NCBI GenBank assembly: GCA_964603905.1
Contig: CAZRWH010000004.1
Coordinates: forward strand, 1 to 61,515
Source: CAZRWH01 sp964603905
Lineage (GTDB): Bacteria; Patescibacteriota; Gracilibacteria; UBA1369; UBA12470
Direction: 5' to 3'
DNA length: 61,515 nt
The position numbers and the translations under genes are program-made. This document shows, piece by piece, positions 34,265 to 43,520 of this stretch. The notes under the pieces were generated by a model. The model worked only from the letters and a program-made list of their open reading frames with translations, did not search any database and was not told where the DNA came from. How positions within the stretch are numbered: the stretch's first letter is position 1; every line of letters begins with the position of its first letter.

Positions 34265-36055
34265 TTATTCAAGGACCGCCTTGATCCTTCTGACGCCTGC
34301 ACTGGATGACTGTTCTTTTTTGATGCGGAATTTTCCGAGGCCACCAGTTTTATCAGCGTGTGGACCTCCACAAATCTCTTTTGATGCGTCGCCCATGGTG
34401 TAAACCTTCACGACGTCACCATACCTTTCTCCAAAAACTCCGACAGCACCTTGTTCTTTTGCTTCATCAGGTGTCATTTCTGTGCAAGAAATTTCTAGAT
34501 CAGCCTCGATCCATTCATTTACGATTTGAGTAACTTGCTCCTTCTCTTCGTCGGTCATCTTTTCGCCGTGAGAAAAATCAAAACGCAATCGCTCAGCAGT
34601 GATGTTCGAACCTTTTTGGTAAACATGGTCGCCAAGCACCTGACGTAACGCTGCCAAAAGAAGATGAGTCGCAGTATGAAGATTGGCTGTCGCCTCACTG
34701 TCATCCTGAAGTCCACCCTTGAATTTTTGTTCAGCACCAGCACGTGACATTTCTTGGTGTTTCGCAAAAGCCTGGCAAAAACCTTCTTCATCGACAGTCA
34801 TGTCATTCTCACGAGCAAGATCTTTTGTCATTTCAAGAGGGAATCCGTAAGTGTCATAAAGTTTGAATGCAAGTCGACCGCTGATAGTTGTTTGATTGTG
34901 CTCAAGCAGCTTTCCAGCAATCTTTTGGAACTCTTTTTCTCCTTGGTCGAGGGTTCGACAAAATTTAGCTTCTTCTTGCTCAAGAGTATTTAAAATATGA
35001 TCGCTTTGATCTTTAAGCTCAGGATAAATTTCAATAAATTTCTCTGCAACATCACGCAGGCTATTGTTAACTCCAATTTTGCGCATATAGCGAAGTGCAC
35101 GACGAATTAAACGACGCAAAACATAGCCTTGATCGGTGTTAGATGGAGTAACTCCACGAGGATCTCCTATTACAAAAACAGCAGCACGCAAGTGGTCCGC
35201 AATTACACGTTCAGCCTCAACATTAGTTTCAGACCCCACTTCTCTCAACCAGTCAATAACAGAAGAAAAAAGCTCAGTTTCGTAATGTGTCGCCGCTCCT
35301 TGCATCAATGCGGTTACACGTTCAACTCCAAGCCCAGTGTCGACATTCATTTGCGAAAGTGGCTCAAAATTCCCCTCCGCAGTTTTGTTGTACTGCATGA
35401 AAACATTGTTCCAAATCTCAACATATTTTCCGCAGTCACAATCAACCCCTTTGGTCGCACATTCCTCGCAAGTTTCTTCTTTTACTTGATAAAAAATTTC
35501 AGTATCAGGCCCGCAAGGTCCTGTTTGTCCAGCAGGTCCCCACCAGTTTTCTTTTTTTCCGTAAAACCAAATTCTTTTAGGTCCAATACCTTCATTTTCA
35601 GCCCTAACAAATCCAAGCTCTTCCCAGTAACCCGCAGACTCTTCATCTCGAGGAGCATCGTCATCTCCTGCGAAACAGCTGACATTGATTTTTTCAGGAT
35701 CAAGTCCGAGTCCACTCTCTTTATCAGTCAAAAATTCGAAGCTCATTTCGATAGCTTCTTTTTTGAAATAGTCGCCAAGGCTCCAGTTCCCCAGCATCTC
35801 AAAAAAAGTACAGTGAGTATCGTCTCCAACCTCGTCAATGTCATCCGTACGAATACATTTTTGGCAATTTACCAGCCTCTTGCCAGCAGGATGAGACTCT
35901 CCCATAAGGTATGGCACAAGTGGGTGCATTCCCGCAGTTGTGAATAAAACAGTCGGATCGTTCTCTGGTATCAAGGACGCGCCAGCAATCTCTTTGTGCG
36001 CATGCCGTGAAACAAAAAATTCAATGTACTTTCGTTTTAATTCGGAGGCTTTCAT
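34265..36055 (-). CDS. alaS: Alanine--tRNA ligase, short form
   Basis: A 596-residue class II synthetase, versus about 875 in E. coli. Motif 2 region is RTDDIDEVGDDTHCTFFEMLGNWS near 69-92; motif 3 and the tRNA-recognition domain follow; the editing domain holds HTATH (about 459-463) and CGGPHA near 563-568, the four zinc ligands. It stops after KIKKEQSS.. VRRIKAVLE, so the C-Ala oligomerisation and tRNA-binding domain is absent. Charging and editing should be intact. Short AlaRS forms are common in reduced genomes. Confidence 0.95.
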   Translation of the reverse strand: MKASELKRKYIEFFVSRHAHKEIAGASLIPENDPTVLFTTAGMHPLVPYLMGESHPAGKRLVNCQKCIRTDDIDEVGDDTHCTFFEMLGNWSLGDYFKKEAIEMSFEFLTDKESGLGLDPEKINVSCFAGDDDAPRDEESAGYWEELGFVRAENEGIGPKRIWFYGKKENWWGPAGQTGPCGPDTEIFYQVKEETCEECATKGVDCDCGKYVEIWNNVFMQYNKTAEGNFEPLSQMNVDTGLGVERVTALMQGAATHYETELFSSVIDWLREVGSETNVEAERVIADHLRAAVFVIGDPRGVTPSNTDQGYVLRRLIRRALRYMRKIGVNNSLRDVAEKFIEIYPELKDQSDHILNTLEQEEAKFCRTLDQGEKEFQKIAGKLLEHNQTTISGRLAFKLYDTYGFPLEMTKDLARENDMTVDEEGFCQAFAKHQEMSRAGAEQKFKGGLQDDSEATANLHTATHLLLAALRQVLGDHVYQKGSNITAERLRFDFSHGEKMTDEEKEQVTQIVNEWIEADLEISCTEMTPDEAKEQGAVGVFGERYGDVVKVYTMGDASKEICGGPHADKTGGLGKFRIKKEQSSSAGVRRIKAVLE

Positions 36056-36118
36056 GTTGTAGTTGGAATATTAAAAAAATGCCTCAAAAGTCTACTGGAA
36101 GATCAGGTTTAGAGCAAG

Positions 36119-36514
36119 TTAGGCTGTATTGCGATGCGCTATTTCAAGTGCTCTTCTAAGTTCATCAAGTCCGGTGCCGGTGCCCATGAAGTTTGAAGCA
36201 AGATCTCTAAGCTCATCGAGCGTTTGCCCTCGAAAACAACCTTGGAAAGTGTCGGTTGTACGCAATCTTTGCAAAACAAGCTCAGGATCACGGCCTCCAA
36301 ATATTTCGCAAACAATTCCTTCGATCTGAAAAGCTCGATCAGTGAGTTCAGTTTCGTTTGGGTGCAGCGTAGGGACATAGTCAGCTATAGTAGCAAGGCA
36401 GCCAATATTATCCCTTACAAGTGCAGAGACAGCGATTCCCACAGGATCACAAGCTTGCCATTCAAAGCTTAGCTTTTTAAAGTCTACACCAGGACTTTGA
36501 GAAGGAGAGTTCAT
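36119..36514 (-). CDS. Hypothetical protein
   Basis: A 131-residue soluble protein without motif I recognise. It has a good promoter: TTGAGG (36563-36568), 17-nt spacer, TATGAT (36540-36545), predicting a 19-nt leader containing GATTTAAC with TTTAAC 9 nt before the ATG. First of four unrecognised minus-strand genes between alaS and copA, although its own promoter suggests separate control. Confidence 0.65.
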   Translation of the reverse strand: MNSPSQSPGVDFKKLSFEWQACDPVGIAVSALVRDNIGCLATIADYVPTLHPNETELTDRAFQIEGIVCEIFGGRDPELVLQRLRTTDTFQGCFRGQTLDELRDLASNFMGTGTGLDELRRALEIAHRNTA

Positions 36515-36568
36515 AAAGTTGTTGTTAAATCAGGAACCGATCATACCCTAAAGCACAACACTCCTCAA
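36515..36568 (-). promoter_or_regulatory. Promoter and TTTAAC leader of the 131-residue gene
   Basis: Minus strand: TTGAGG (36563-36568), 17 nt, TATGAT (36540-36545); predicted start near 36533. The 19-nt leader contains TTTAAC 9 nt before the ATG and is otherwise rich in A and C. Confidence 0.6.
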
Positions 36569-37411
36569 TCTTTTCGCAATTTGCCTCGAAGTACGACCAA
36601 TAGTTGCGGTGCTCAAAGACTCTCTAGTTGGCAGTTCGTTCTTTTTATGAATCAACTCCAAGAAGACAGGGAAAAGTTCATCAAATATTGAATGGTCGTC
36701 TCCAGCAAGTTCTTTGATTTTTAAAAACCGTGTAAGCAAGCTAGGTTCGCAAGGGGCATCTTCTCCATACAATAGAAAGTCTTCCTCGCTAGGACCCCCA
36801 ACAACCTCACACCAAAAACTTTCAAAATCTTCAATCTCGCGCTTCCCACGCAAAGCCGAAACCATCAAAGGTTTCAAAACCAAATCATCAAAAGCATTAG
36901 CCCAAGCTGGATCTTCTTCCCAAAGCCCCTCCTCATTAAGCCTCAAGCTATAAAGCTCCCAGCCACGTTTCAAATTTTCAATATTGTCGAAATAAGTATA
37001 TTCGCGATCTCCTTCCGGATTTCCATCATGAATCAACTGGTGCAATTGCACAGCAGATTGAACCATAGACGCAATAATATCTGTCCGCACAGATGGATTT
37101 AATTCTTTGATGTCGTTGGTCATCTTCTTTACATCATGGACTCCGGTCGTCATCAAATATTTTGGATCAAAAACCATAGAGACTAGAGCATAAGCAACTT
37201 TCTCGCTGAAGCATCCAAGTATCTCAGTCACTGACGGGTCTAGTTGCGGCCTAGGTCTTTTTCCGCGTTTCATGTTCGACAAATCAACCATAATTCTTGC
37301 TACACTTTTTGGAATGTGTTTGTTGAGAGCGTGAATATGGCCCTCCTCAACGCTGGATTTGATGGCGCGAGGATCTACGATTGTATTAACTATTTCGGGG
37401 TGAATACGCAT
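36548..37411 (-). CDS. Hypothetical protein
   Basis: A 287-residue, mostly helical, acidic soluble protein. Visible features are a basic patch KRGKRPRPQ near residues 53-61 and a histidine pair in AVQLHQLIHDG; neither is diagnostic. No signal peptide or membrane segment. Part of a block of four unknown genes. I do not recognise the family. Confidence 0.65.
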   Translation of the reverse strand: MRIHPEIVNTIVDPRAIKSSVEEGHIHALNKHIPKSVARIMVDLSNMKRGKRPRPQLDPSVTEILGCFSEKVAYALVSMVFDPKYLMTTGVHDVKKMTNDIKELNPSVRTDIIASMVQSAVQLHQLIHDGNPEGDREYTYFDNIENLKRGWELYSLRLNEEGLWEEDPAWANAFDDLVLKPLMVSALRGKREIEDFESFWCEVVGGPSEEDFLLYGEDAPCEPSLLTRFLKIKELAGDDHSIFDELFPVFLELIHKKNELPTRESLSTATIGRTSRQIAKRLRSVVL

Positions 37412-37471
37412 ATTTTAAAAAAAACACAGTACGAAAGCCCATTTTACTGATTTGTAAGCGAAAATCAAGGC

Positions 37472-37879
37472 TTAATAGCCATGTGGGAACGGCATATAAA
37501 TCAATGCGTCCCGCATAGCAAATCGAAATGCGTCTGGGTTTCGTGGAAGCATCATGTCTCCTTCCAAATATTGTTGTAGTTTTCTTGCAAAAATTTGATG
37601 CAATTGAGCTTCATTATGGGCAAAAACATCTTTGGCATCAGCTTTGACTCGCGGAATAACCAACTCAACCAATTCTGCCAAATAACGAACGTGCGGAACA
37701 ATCGAAGGATGTAGTCGTAAATCTTCTATTGGTGCACCAGCAGCAATAAATCCACCGACAGAATTACCATTTAGTAGTTCTTTTGTTGCCACAGGATCGT
37801 TAATCAAAATCCAAGCTAGAACTTCAGGACGGTCAGACGTTTCAAGAGATGTAGTAGTAGGAGCAGAGGATGGGCGCAT
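37472..37879 (-). CDS. Hypothetical protein
   Basis: A 135-residue soluble protein starting 11 nt downstream of the stop of the 677-residue gene, so probably in one transcript with it. The first 15 residues are S/T-rich and likely disordered; the rest is helical. No family recognised; the leader hexamer is TTTAAT. Confidence 0.6.
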   Translation of the reverse strand: MRPSSAPTTTSLETSDRPEVLAWILINDPVATKELLNGNSVGGFIAAGAPIEDLRLHPSIVPHVRYLAELVELVIPRVKADAKDVFAHNEAQLHQIFARKLQQYLEGDMMLPRNPDAFRFAMRDALIYMPFPHGY

Positions 37880-37890
37880 AAATATTTTAA

Positions 37891-39924
37891 TTAAAGTCCA
37901 AGTTTAGAACGGCAAACAGCAACAAATTCCTCCGGGCTTAAAGCAGGTTGGTCGGTTGCCATGATTAAATCAAAGAAAGCTTGTTGGATGACATGATAAG
38001 AAGCCGTAGGTTGTCCAAATTCTCTGCGCAATTGTTTAATATCCTCTTCGGCAGCAACAACAGCTAGAGCTTTTTCAAAAAGTAACGAGTGTCCGTGAGG
38101 AATTGCCATGACCGCTGTTGTAATATTTCCATTTCGGTCTGGAACATTTGTGAATACAGCTTTATGAAGTGCAGTTGCTTGTTGAATTGTAGGTCTAAAG
38201 ATCACATCCAGTTGTTCGTCTTCAAGTCCAGCCTCCTTAGCAAGAGACGCAAAAGTTTCCATGAACTGATTTGTGTTGTAAATTCTTATGCCGCCATCGA
38301 GTAGTACCTTCATCGTTTCTACAAAGATAGGCATAACTTTATCTTCTCCTAGTTCAGCAGACAGTGCTCGGATATTTGGAGTAACGTCGTTTGCAATGTC
38401 CAGTTTTTCTGCAAGGCTTTCAATATTGCATCGTGTTCTACGCAAGGCATCACGGAATGGGTTGCTAAGCGACGTGCGCAGACGTTCATCAAGTAGGATA
38501 CGAGTCAATTTCTCAACCATTGCGTCGTCAAGAAATCTCTCAGAAGGGAATGCCCATTCAAGGTTTTTCTCAAGCAAAGCCATGAACTCTTCGGAAGGGT
38601 TGTCCGATTTGAGAGGTGTGCTACCTGTCAAAATTCCTCTAATAGTTGGCAGCATTACAGTATTTCGGAAATTGAGTGCGCGGTCTTCCATCTCAGCGAT
38701 CTCATCTTTGTTAGCAATTCGAGCAGCAACTACCAGCGCCAAACGCTCGGTAAAAATCGTGCGGTACTCATTAGGTATAGGCATAAGGGCATTCTCCAAA
38801 AACCAAGTACTAGATTCGTATGAGTCTAAAGCGTAAAAAACAAGCGCCTCAATAAGATTTGCATCAACTTTTAGATCCCAAGACTCTTCGGTTGGCGTGA
38901 CTTTCGTAAACAAGTGCTCATCCAAAAAATCAGCAGTTGTCCCTGCGTCTCTAGGAGATCTTACGAAAGTTGAGACAGAATCGGAAATCCCCTGCAACGA
39001 ATCACGCGTAGCATTTTTAGCAGAATGCATCGCATAAAGAGCAGGATACGCCTCTATCAAAACTTCAGCTTTCTCTCGCAAAACTGAGGAGTCCCCAGGC
39101 AAATTTTCAACATAAGAAAGAAGGTCAGAATCACGACTCTGGTCTTCATTCCAAAAACTCACAAATATTCCACTAGCTTGAGCGTGAGTTGGAAGGAAAA
39201 TAAAACGCACAGACTCTTCTCTAACACCACGAGCGTTGGCAAATTCAGCAAAAGCAATTGCAAACTCTTGCGAGTTGCGAATTCTAGCTCCTCCACCAAG
39301 AAGAAACCTAACTGTGTCATCAAATGCAGCTCTTGCTTTGGCAGCTTCGTCTGGACGATCCATCAATAACAGGTCCATATTGTCGAGAAGCTCTTTTACT
39401 ATGTTGATTTTTCTTCGTACTCCGGCACCTTGATTCATATCAAGTCCCAGATGTCTAACTGCATGACTAAGGCTAGATCCTTGTTGGTGAGGCATACAGC
39501 GCCACCGAAGCAATATATCTGCAATTGCATTTGAGGCAGCATCATCAACAACATATTCACTTGGATAGCAAGCTTCAACTCCGTCCGCAAGCATGCCAAG
39601 AAGATGCTCAGACTTAGGCTCCGGCAAAACTACAGTGCCTGTCATGATATTGGTCAGTACCGGCTCAAGTATCATGTCTCGAAATCCGATCGAAAGCTCC
39701 TCTAGTACTCGGATGTCATCCTCAATTTCTCTTACAACTTGCAGCATATCAGCAATCCTAGTCTTAATTTCTTGATTCCCATCTCGAGGTTCAAGCATTC
39801 TTTGAACATATTCATCATCAAGGTTGTCATAATGAGAAGCGATAACGCTTGCAAATCCAGAGACCTTGCTGCGTTCCAAGAAATCACTTAGTTGATCATT
39901 ACCTCCAGGAGTTTGTATAGACAT
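37891..39924 (-). CDS. Large hypothetical protein with internal duplication
   Basis: A 677-residue protein made of two related halves. Half 1 (about 75-260) has FRDMILEPVLTNIMTG, YPSEYVVDDAASNAIADILL and FLLGGGARIRNSQEFAIAFAEFA; half 2 (about 400-610) has FRNTVMLPTIRGILTG, FPSERFLDDAMVEKLTRILL and VLLDGGIRIYNTNQFMETFASLA, in the same order. The identity is visible by eye and indicates an old duplication of a unit of about 300 residues. No known family. Followed closely by the 135-residue gene. Confidence 0.7.
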   Translation of the reverse strand: MSIQTPGGNDQLSDFLERSKVSGFASVIASHYDNLDDEYVQRMLEPRDGNQEIKTRIADMLQVVREIEDDIRVLEELSIGFRDMILEPVLTNIMTGTVVLPEPKSEHLLGMLADGVEACYPSEYVVDDAASNAIADILLRWRCMPHQQGSSLSHAVRHLGLDMNQGAGVRRKINIVKELLDNMDLLLMDRPDEAAKARAAFDDTVRFLLGGGARIRNSQEFAIAFAEFANARGVREESVRFIFLPTHAQASGIFVSFWNEDQSRDSDLLSYVENLPGDSSVLREKAEVLIEAYPALYAMHSAKNATRDSLQGISDSVSTFVRSPRDAGTTADFLDEHLFTKVTPTEESWDLKVDANLIEALVFYALDSYESSTWFLENALMPIPNEYRTIFTERLALVVAARIANKDEIAEMEDRALNFRNTVMLPTIRGILTGSTPLKSDNPSEEFMALLEKNLEWAFPSERFLDDAMVEKLTRILLDERLRTSLSNPFRDALRRTRCNIESLAEKLDIANDVTPNIRALSAELGEDKVMPIFVETMKVLLDGGIRIYNTNQFMETFASLAKEAGLEDEQLDVIFRPTIQQATALHKAVFTNVPDRNGNITTAVMAIPHGHSLLFEKALAVVAAEEDIKQLRREFGQPTASYHVIQQAFFDLIMATDQPALSPEEFVAVCRSKLGL

Positions 39925-39995
39925 AATTTTTTATTTAAAAAAACAGGAGCGCATAATAACAAGTATAGGTTGTTGGGAGCAAGGTGTTTTAATCG

Positions 39996-42122
39996 CTAAT
40001 CAACCTTCCTAGCCCTCAAGCTATTTCCAACAACGCTTACTGAGCTCGCGCTCATAGCAATGCTTCCAAAAATAGGCTGAAGGAACCCGAGAGCGGCAAC
40101 AGGTACAAACACGACGTTGTAAACGAACGCCCAGAATAGATTCTGTTTGATGATTCGGTATGTTTTTCGTGAAAGTTTGATTGCGGAGACAACCTTATGG
40201 GGGTCACCTTGTACTAGGACCATGTCGCCTGTTTCGATGGCAACATCGGTGCCGGTGCCGATTGCAATTCCAAGGTCAGATTGAGCAAGAGCAGGAGCGT
40301 CATTGATTCCGTCGCCAACAAATGCAACGAATTTCCCATCCTTCTGAAGTTTTTTGACCACATCAGCTTTCTCCCCTGGTAGGACGTCAGCAAAATAAGA
40401 ATCTATGCCAAGTTCTGCGCTGATTGCGGAGGCTGTTTTTTCGTTATCTCCGGTTAAAAGAGCGACTTCTATGCCCATAGAATGCAATTCGTCGACTGCA
40501 CGTTTAGAGGTCTCTTTGGCCGAGTCGCTAAGGGCAAAAACACCAACAATTTGGTTCCCGTGTGAAACGTACGAAACCGTATTCCCGGCAGATGCGAATT
40601 TTTCACCAGCCTCTTTGAATTTTTCTGTGATTTTGACACCAGACTGCTCCATCAGCTTGGCATTCCCGAGCGCGAGAGTTGTTTTGTGAGCCTTGCATTT
40701 TGCAGTGAGCCCCATTCCGCCTTTTTCTTTGAACTCGATTAATTCGGTGAAGTCAGCCTTTTTATCGGTAGCATATTGTCCGATTGCCTGTGAAAGTGGG
40801 TGGTGGGAATTTTTGACTAGGCTGTGGCTGATTTTTAAAAATTTTGTTTCGGGAAAATTATCGACAAAAGTATCTGTTACCCGTGGCTTCCCTTCTGTTA
40901 AAGTGCCAGTTTTGTCAAAAATAACAGCGTCAACTTTTCCAGACTTCTCAAGAGTTTCTCCGTCCTTAATTAGAACACCAATATTGGCCCCAGTACCGGA
41001 TGCAACCATGATTGCTGTAGGAGTTGCAAGCCCGAGAGCACAAGGACATGCAATGATTAAGACCGCAACGGTCGGGAGAATGCTGGATTCAATATCTCCT
41101 GTGATCAAATACCAAGAAACAAAAGTTATTGCAGAAATCGCCATGATAACAGGTACAAAAATGCCGGCAACTTTGTCAGCCAAATGCTGGATAGGGGCTT
41201 TTGAACTTTGCGCATTTTCGACCATTTGGATGATGCGAGATAGTACAGTGTCAGCACCAGTTTTGGTGACTCGAACCTGGAGAGTGCCGTCAAGATTGAT
41301 GGTTGAGCCAAAAACCTCACTACCAATGTTTTTGTAAACAGGCATGCTTTCACCGGTTAGCATAGCTTCATCAAGACTTGCTTCTCCTTCGATGATTTCG
41401 CCGTCGAGAGGTACTTTTTCACCGCTTCGCACAAGGACGACGTCTCCAGGATTTAGGTCATCTATATCAACCTTTTCTTCTTTCCCCGCATTAATACGAG
41501 TAGCTTTTTTTACCTGCAATTCAAGAAGTTTTTTTATCGCCTGGCTGGCTTTTCCTTTGCTTTTATATTCAAACCATTTACCAAGATTTATAAAAACAAT
41601 AATCAGGACAGCTGTCTCGAAATAAACGTGTTTTCCTACAAAAAACGCCCAAATACTATAAAAAAGAGCAGCCAACGTACCAATACTTATAAGGCTGTCC
41701 ATGTTGAACTGTAGATGTCTCAGTTTTTTAAGAAAGCTGATGTGAAAATGTCTCCCAGCAACCAAAACAACAAATATAGACAGGATCATGGACACGAAAT
41801 TTAGCTCGCGCGAATCCATAAAAAACATAGTCATGGCAACAGGGACAGCAAGCACAGCAGAAGTCAAGAAACGCCGAAAATATCTTTTCGCCAAATCTGG
41901 TTGTTTTTCATTGTCGTCAACAACACTGTATCCCGCGCTTTTGACCGCTTTTGAAATATCTTCAAAAGAGATTTTGTTTTCGTCGAACTCGACATAAGCT
42001 TTTCCGTTAGCGTAATTGACGTTCACGCTTTTAACACCGTCGAGATCTGTTAAAACGTGTTCGTTGATCTTGGCACAACTTGCGCAAGTCATCCCGGATA
42101 TTTTGAAGTTTATTTTTTTCAT
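39996..42122 (-). CDS. copA: Copper-exporting P1B-type ATPase
   Basis: A 708-residue P-type ATPase. N-terminal HMA with GMTCASC (10-16), eight membrane segments, actuator TGES (256-259), metal-site CPC (359-361) in IIACPCALGLATP, phosphorylation DKTGT (403-407), then GDGINDAPALAQSD in the P domain and the C-terminal NLFWAFVYNV..GFLQP helices. It pumps Cu(I) out of the cytoplasm. Third gene of the csoR operon, so expected to be copper-induced. Leader holds a short heptamer-like run and TTTAAC 18 nt before the start. Confidence 0.96.
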   Translation of the reverse strand: MKKINFKISGMTCASCAKINEHVLTDLDGVKSVNVNYANGKAYVEFDENKISFEDISKAVKSAGYSVVDDNEKQPDLAKRYFRRFLTSAVLAVPVAMTMFFMDSRELNFVSMILSIFVVLVAGRHFHISFLKKLRHLQFNMDSLISIGTLAALFYSIWAFFVGKHVYFETAVLIIVFINLGKWFEYKSKGKASQAIKKLLELQVKKATRINAGKEEKVDIDDLNPGDVVLVRSGEKVPLDGEIIEGEASLDEAMLTGESMPVYKNIGSEVFGSTINLDGTLQVRVTKTGADTVLSRIIQMVENAQSSKAPIQHLADKVAGIFVPVIMAISAITFVSWYLITGDIESSILPTVAVLIIACPCALGLATPTAIMVASGTGANIGVLIKDGETLEKSGKVDAVIFDKTGTLTEGKPRVTDTFVDNFPETKFLKISHSLVKNSHHPLSQAIGQYATDKKADFTELIEFKEKGGMGLTAKCKAHKTTLALGNAKLMEQSGVKITEKFKEAGEKFASAGNTVSYVSHGNQIVGVFALSDSAKETSKRAVDELHSMGIEVALLTGDNEKTASAISAELGIDSYFADVLPGEKADVVKKLQKDGKFVAFVGDGINDAPALAQSDLGIAIGTGTDVAIETGDMVLVQGDPHKVVSAIKLSRKTYRIIKQNLFWAFVYNVVFVPVAALGFLQPIFGSIAMSASSVSVVGNSLRARKVD

Positions 42123-42157
42123 ACTGATTAGTTGTTATCTGTTAAATATAATTCCAT

Positions 42158-42199
42158 CACTAACCACTGTCCACTGTTCACTGTCCACTAACCACTATC
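42158..42199 (+). repeat. Heptamer array at 3' end of the SafE-like gene
   Basis: CACTAAC, CACTGTC, CACTGTT, CACTGTC, CACTAAC, CACTATC, six consecutive units preceded by CCAT. It lies between copA and the HMA-SafE gene and forms the last codons and stop of the latter on the minus strand. Confidence 0.88.
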
Positions 42200-43518
42200 T
42201 TCCCGCCTACCATCCCCATCCAGCAGCTAAAGACAAGTTCGCCAGATTCGGTAGGGGTAAACTCAATGATGTTTTCGCCAGCCTTCAACTCTTTGGAAAT
42301 GCCAAGTTTTGGCACAATAATTTCCGAAATACATCCCGACACATTGACACCTTCGATGATCCAGCGAACAGGGGTGTCTTTTTGGACAACAAAATAGTTA
42401 GGCTCAAAACCCCAGTCGGCGACCATGTAAATTTCTTGATAGCCGTCTTCATTAATTGTTATTTCTATGTTTTCAGTGTCAGTAGGAGAGAGGCTTAAGT
42501 CGAATCCGAGAAGTGTCGCCCCATTATTGAAAGAATAAAGCGCAAAGAAAATAATCAAAACACCTATTATCTTCTTGAAAAATGTAGCCTTTAAATCCTT
42601 TGCATAACTGCTGCCAATTCCAAGTCCAAGAAGGACTGGCATAGTTCCAAGCGCAAAAGCACCCATTGTCAACGCTCCAGGGACGAATCCACCAGAGGCA
42701 ACAGATGCAAGTTGAACACTTTGAGTGAATCCACAGGGTAGAAAGAAGGTAAGCGCACCTAGTAAAAATGGAGCAGCTTTATGCTCGGTCTTTTGGAGAA
42801 TCTCAATTTTGGTGGCAAATCGTCTTGGCATATGAAACCCAAGTTTTGTGATGCTTGGTACGATATTTAAAATTTGTAGACCGATATAAAACATCACAGC
42901 GGCAACGATAAATGGAATATACCCTGTAAAAGAAAACGAAAAGCTGAAGAACTGTCCCAGTGCACCCAGAAGTCCGCCAAGAACGATGAAAGTTCCGAGT
43001 CTGCCGACATGAAAAAAGGCATGAGGCCTAAAGTGAGAGAATAGATTGTGTCCAGGAGTAGAATCTATCTCATAGCTGGTTCCAAAGCTAATAACTATTC
43101 CTCCAACAAGAGCCAAGCAGGTTGATACAGATGCAATTAAACCAAGCAATAACGCAACTCCAACACTTGCTGTGTCTCCAACCTCAGGGAAGTAGCTATT
43201 AATCTGAAAATCCTTCAGTAAAGAAATGACAAAAATTAGTGATAGGGCAATAGTAGCGATCTGGAAATAATCTTGAATTGAGTTGCCTTTTTTTACTTCT
43301 TCAGTCGCAGTATTAGCAGCAGAATAACCTGCGTCGGAGATAGCATTATTTACCTGCATTTCTAGCTGATTGCTTTTGAGAGTTACATCTATGGTTCCCT
43401 TTTTATGGCAGACAGAATGTATTTTTACTCCATCGATTTTTTTAAGATTTTGACTGACCAAGACTTCACAGCTAATGCAGTGCATTCCCTCTATGTAGAA
43501 GGTTTTTCTATGGGTCAT
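42178..43518 (-). CDS. HMA-SafE (TauE/DsbD-like)-cupredoxin fusion
   Basis: A 446-residue three-part protein. Residues 1-70: HMA metal-binding domain with GMHCISC (C14, C17). Residues about 80-345: sulfite-exporter/DsbD-type membrane domain with LALVGGIVISF, FHVGRLGTFIVLGG and FFLPCGFTQSVQ. Residues about 365-446: cupredoxin-like, with SGC and FSCWMGM positioned as copper ligands. Placed between csoR and copA, it probably hands copper between the membrane and an external site. A role in cytochrome assembly is an alternative. The 4-nt spacing to csoR supports an operon. Confidence 0.85.
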   Translation of the reverse strand: MTHRKTFYIEGMHCISCEVLVSQNLKKIDGVKIHSVCHKKGTIDVTLKSNQLEMQVNNAISDAGYSAANTATEEVKKGNSIQDYFQIATIALSLIFVISLLKDFQINSYFPEVGDTASVGVALLLGLIASVSTCLALVGGIVISFGTSYEIDSTPGHNLFSHFRPHAFFHVGRLGTFIVLGGLLGALGQFFSFSFSFTGYIPFIVAAVMFYIGLQILNIVPSITKLGFHMPRRFATKIEILQKTEHKAAPFLLGALTFFLPCGFTQSVQLASVASGGFVPGALTMGAFALGTMPVLLGLGIGSSYAKDLKATFFKKIIGVLIIFFALYSFNNGATLLGFDLSLSPTDTENIEITINEDGYQEIYMVADWGFEPNYFVVQKDTPVRWIIEGVNVSGCISEIIVPKLGISKELKAGENIIEFTPTESGELVFSCWMGMVGGKIVVSGQ

Positions 43519-43520
43519 AA

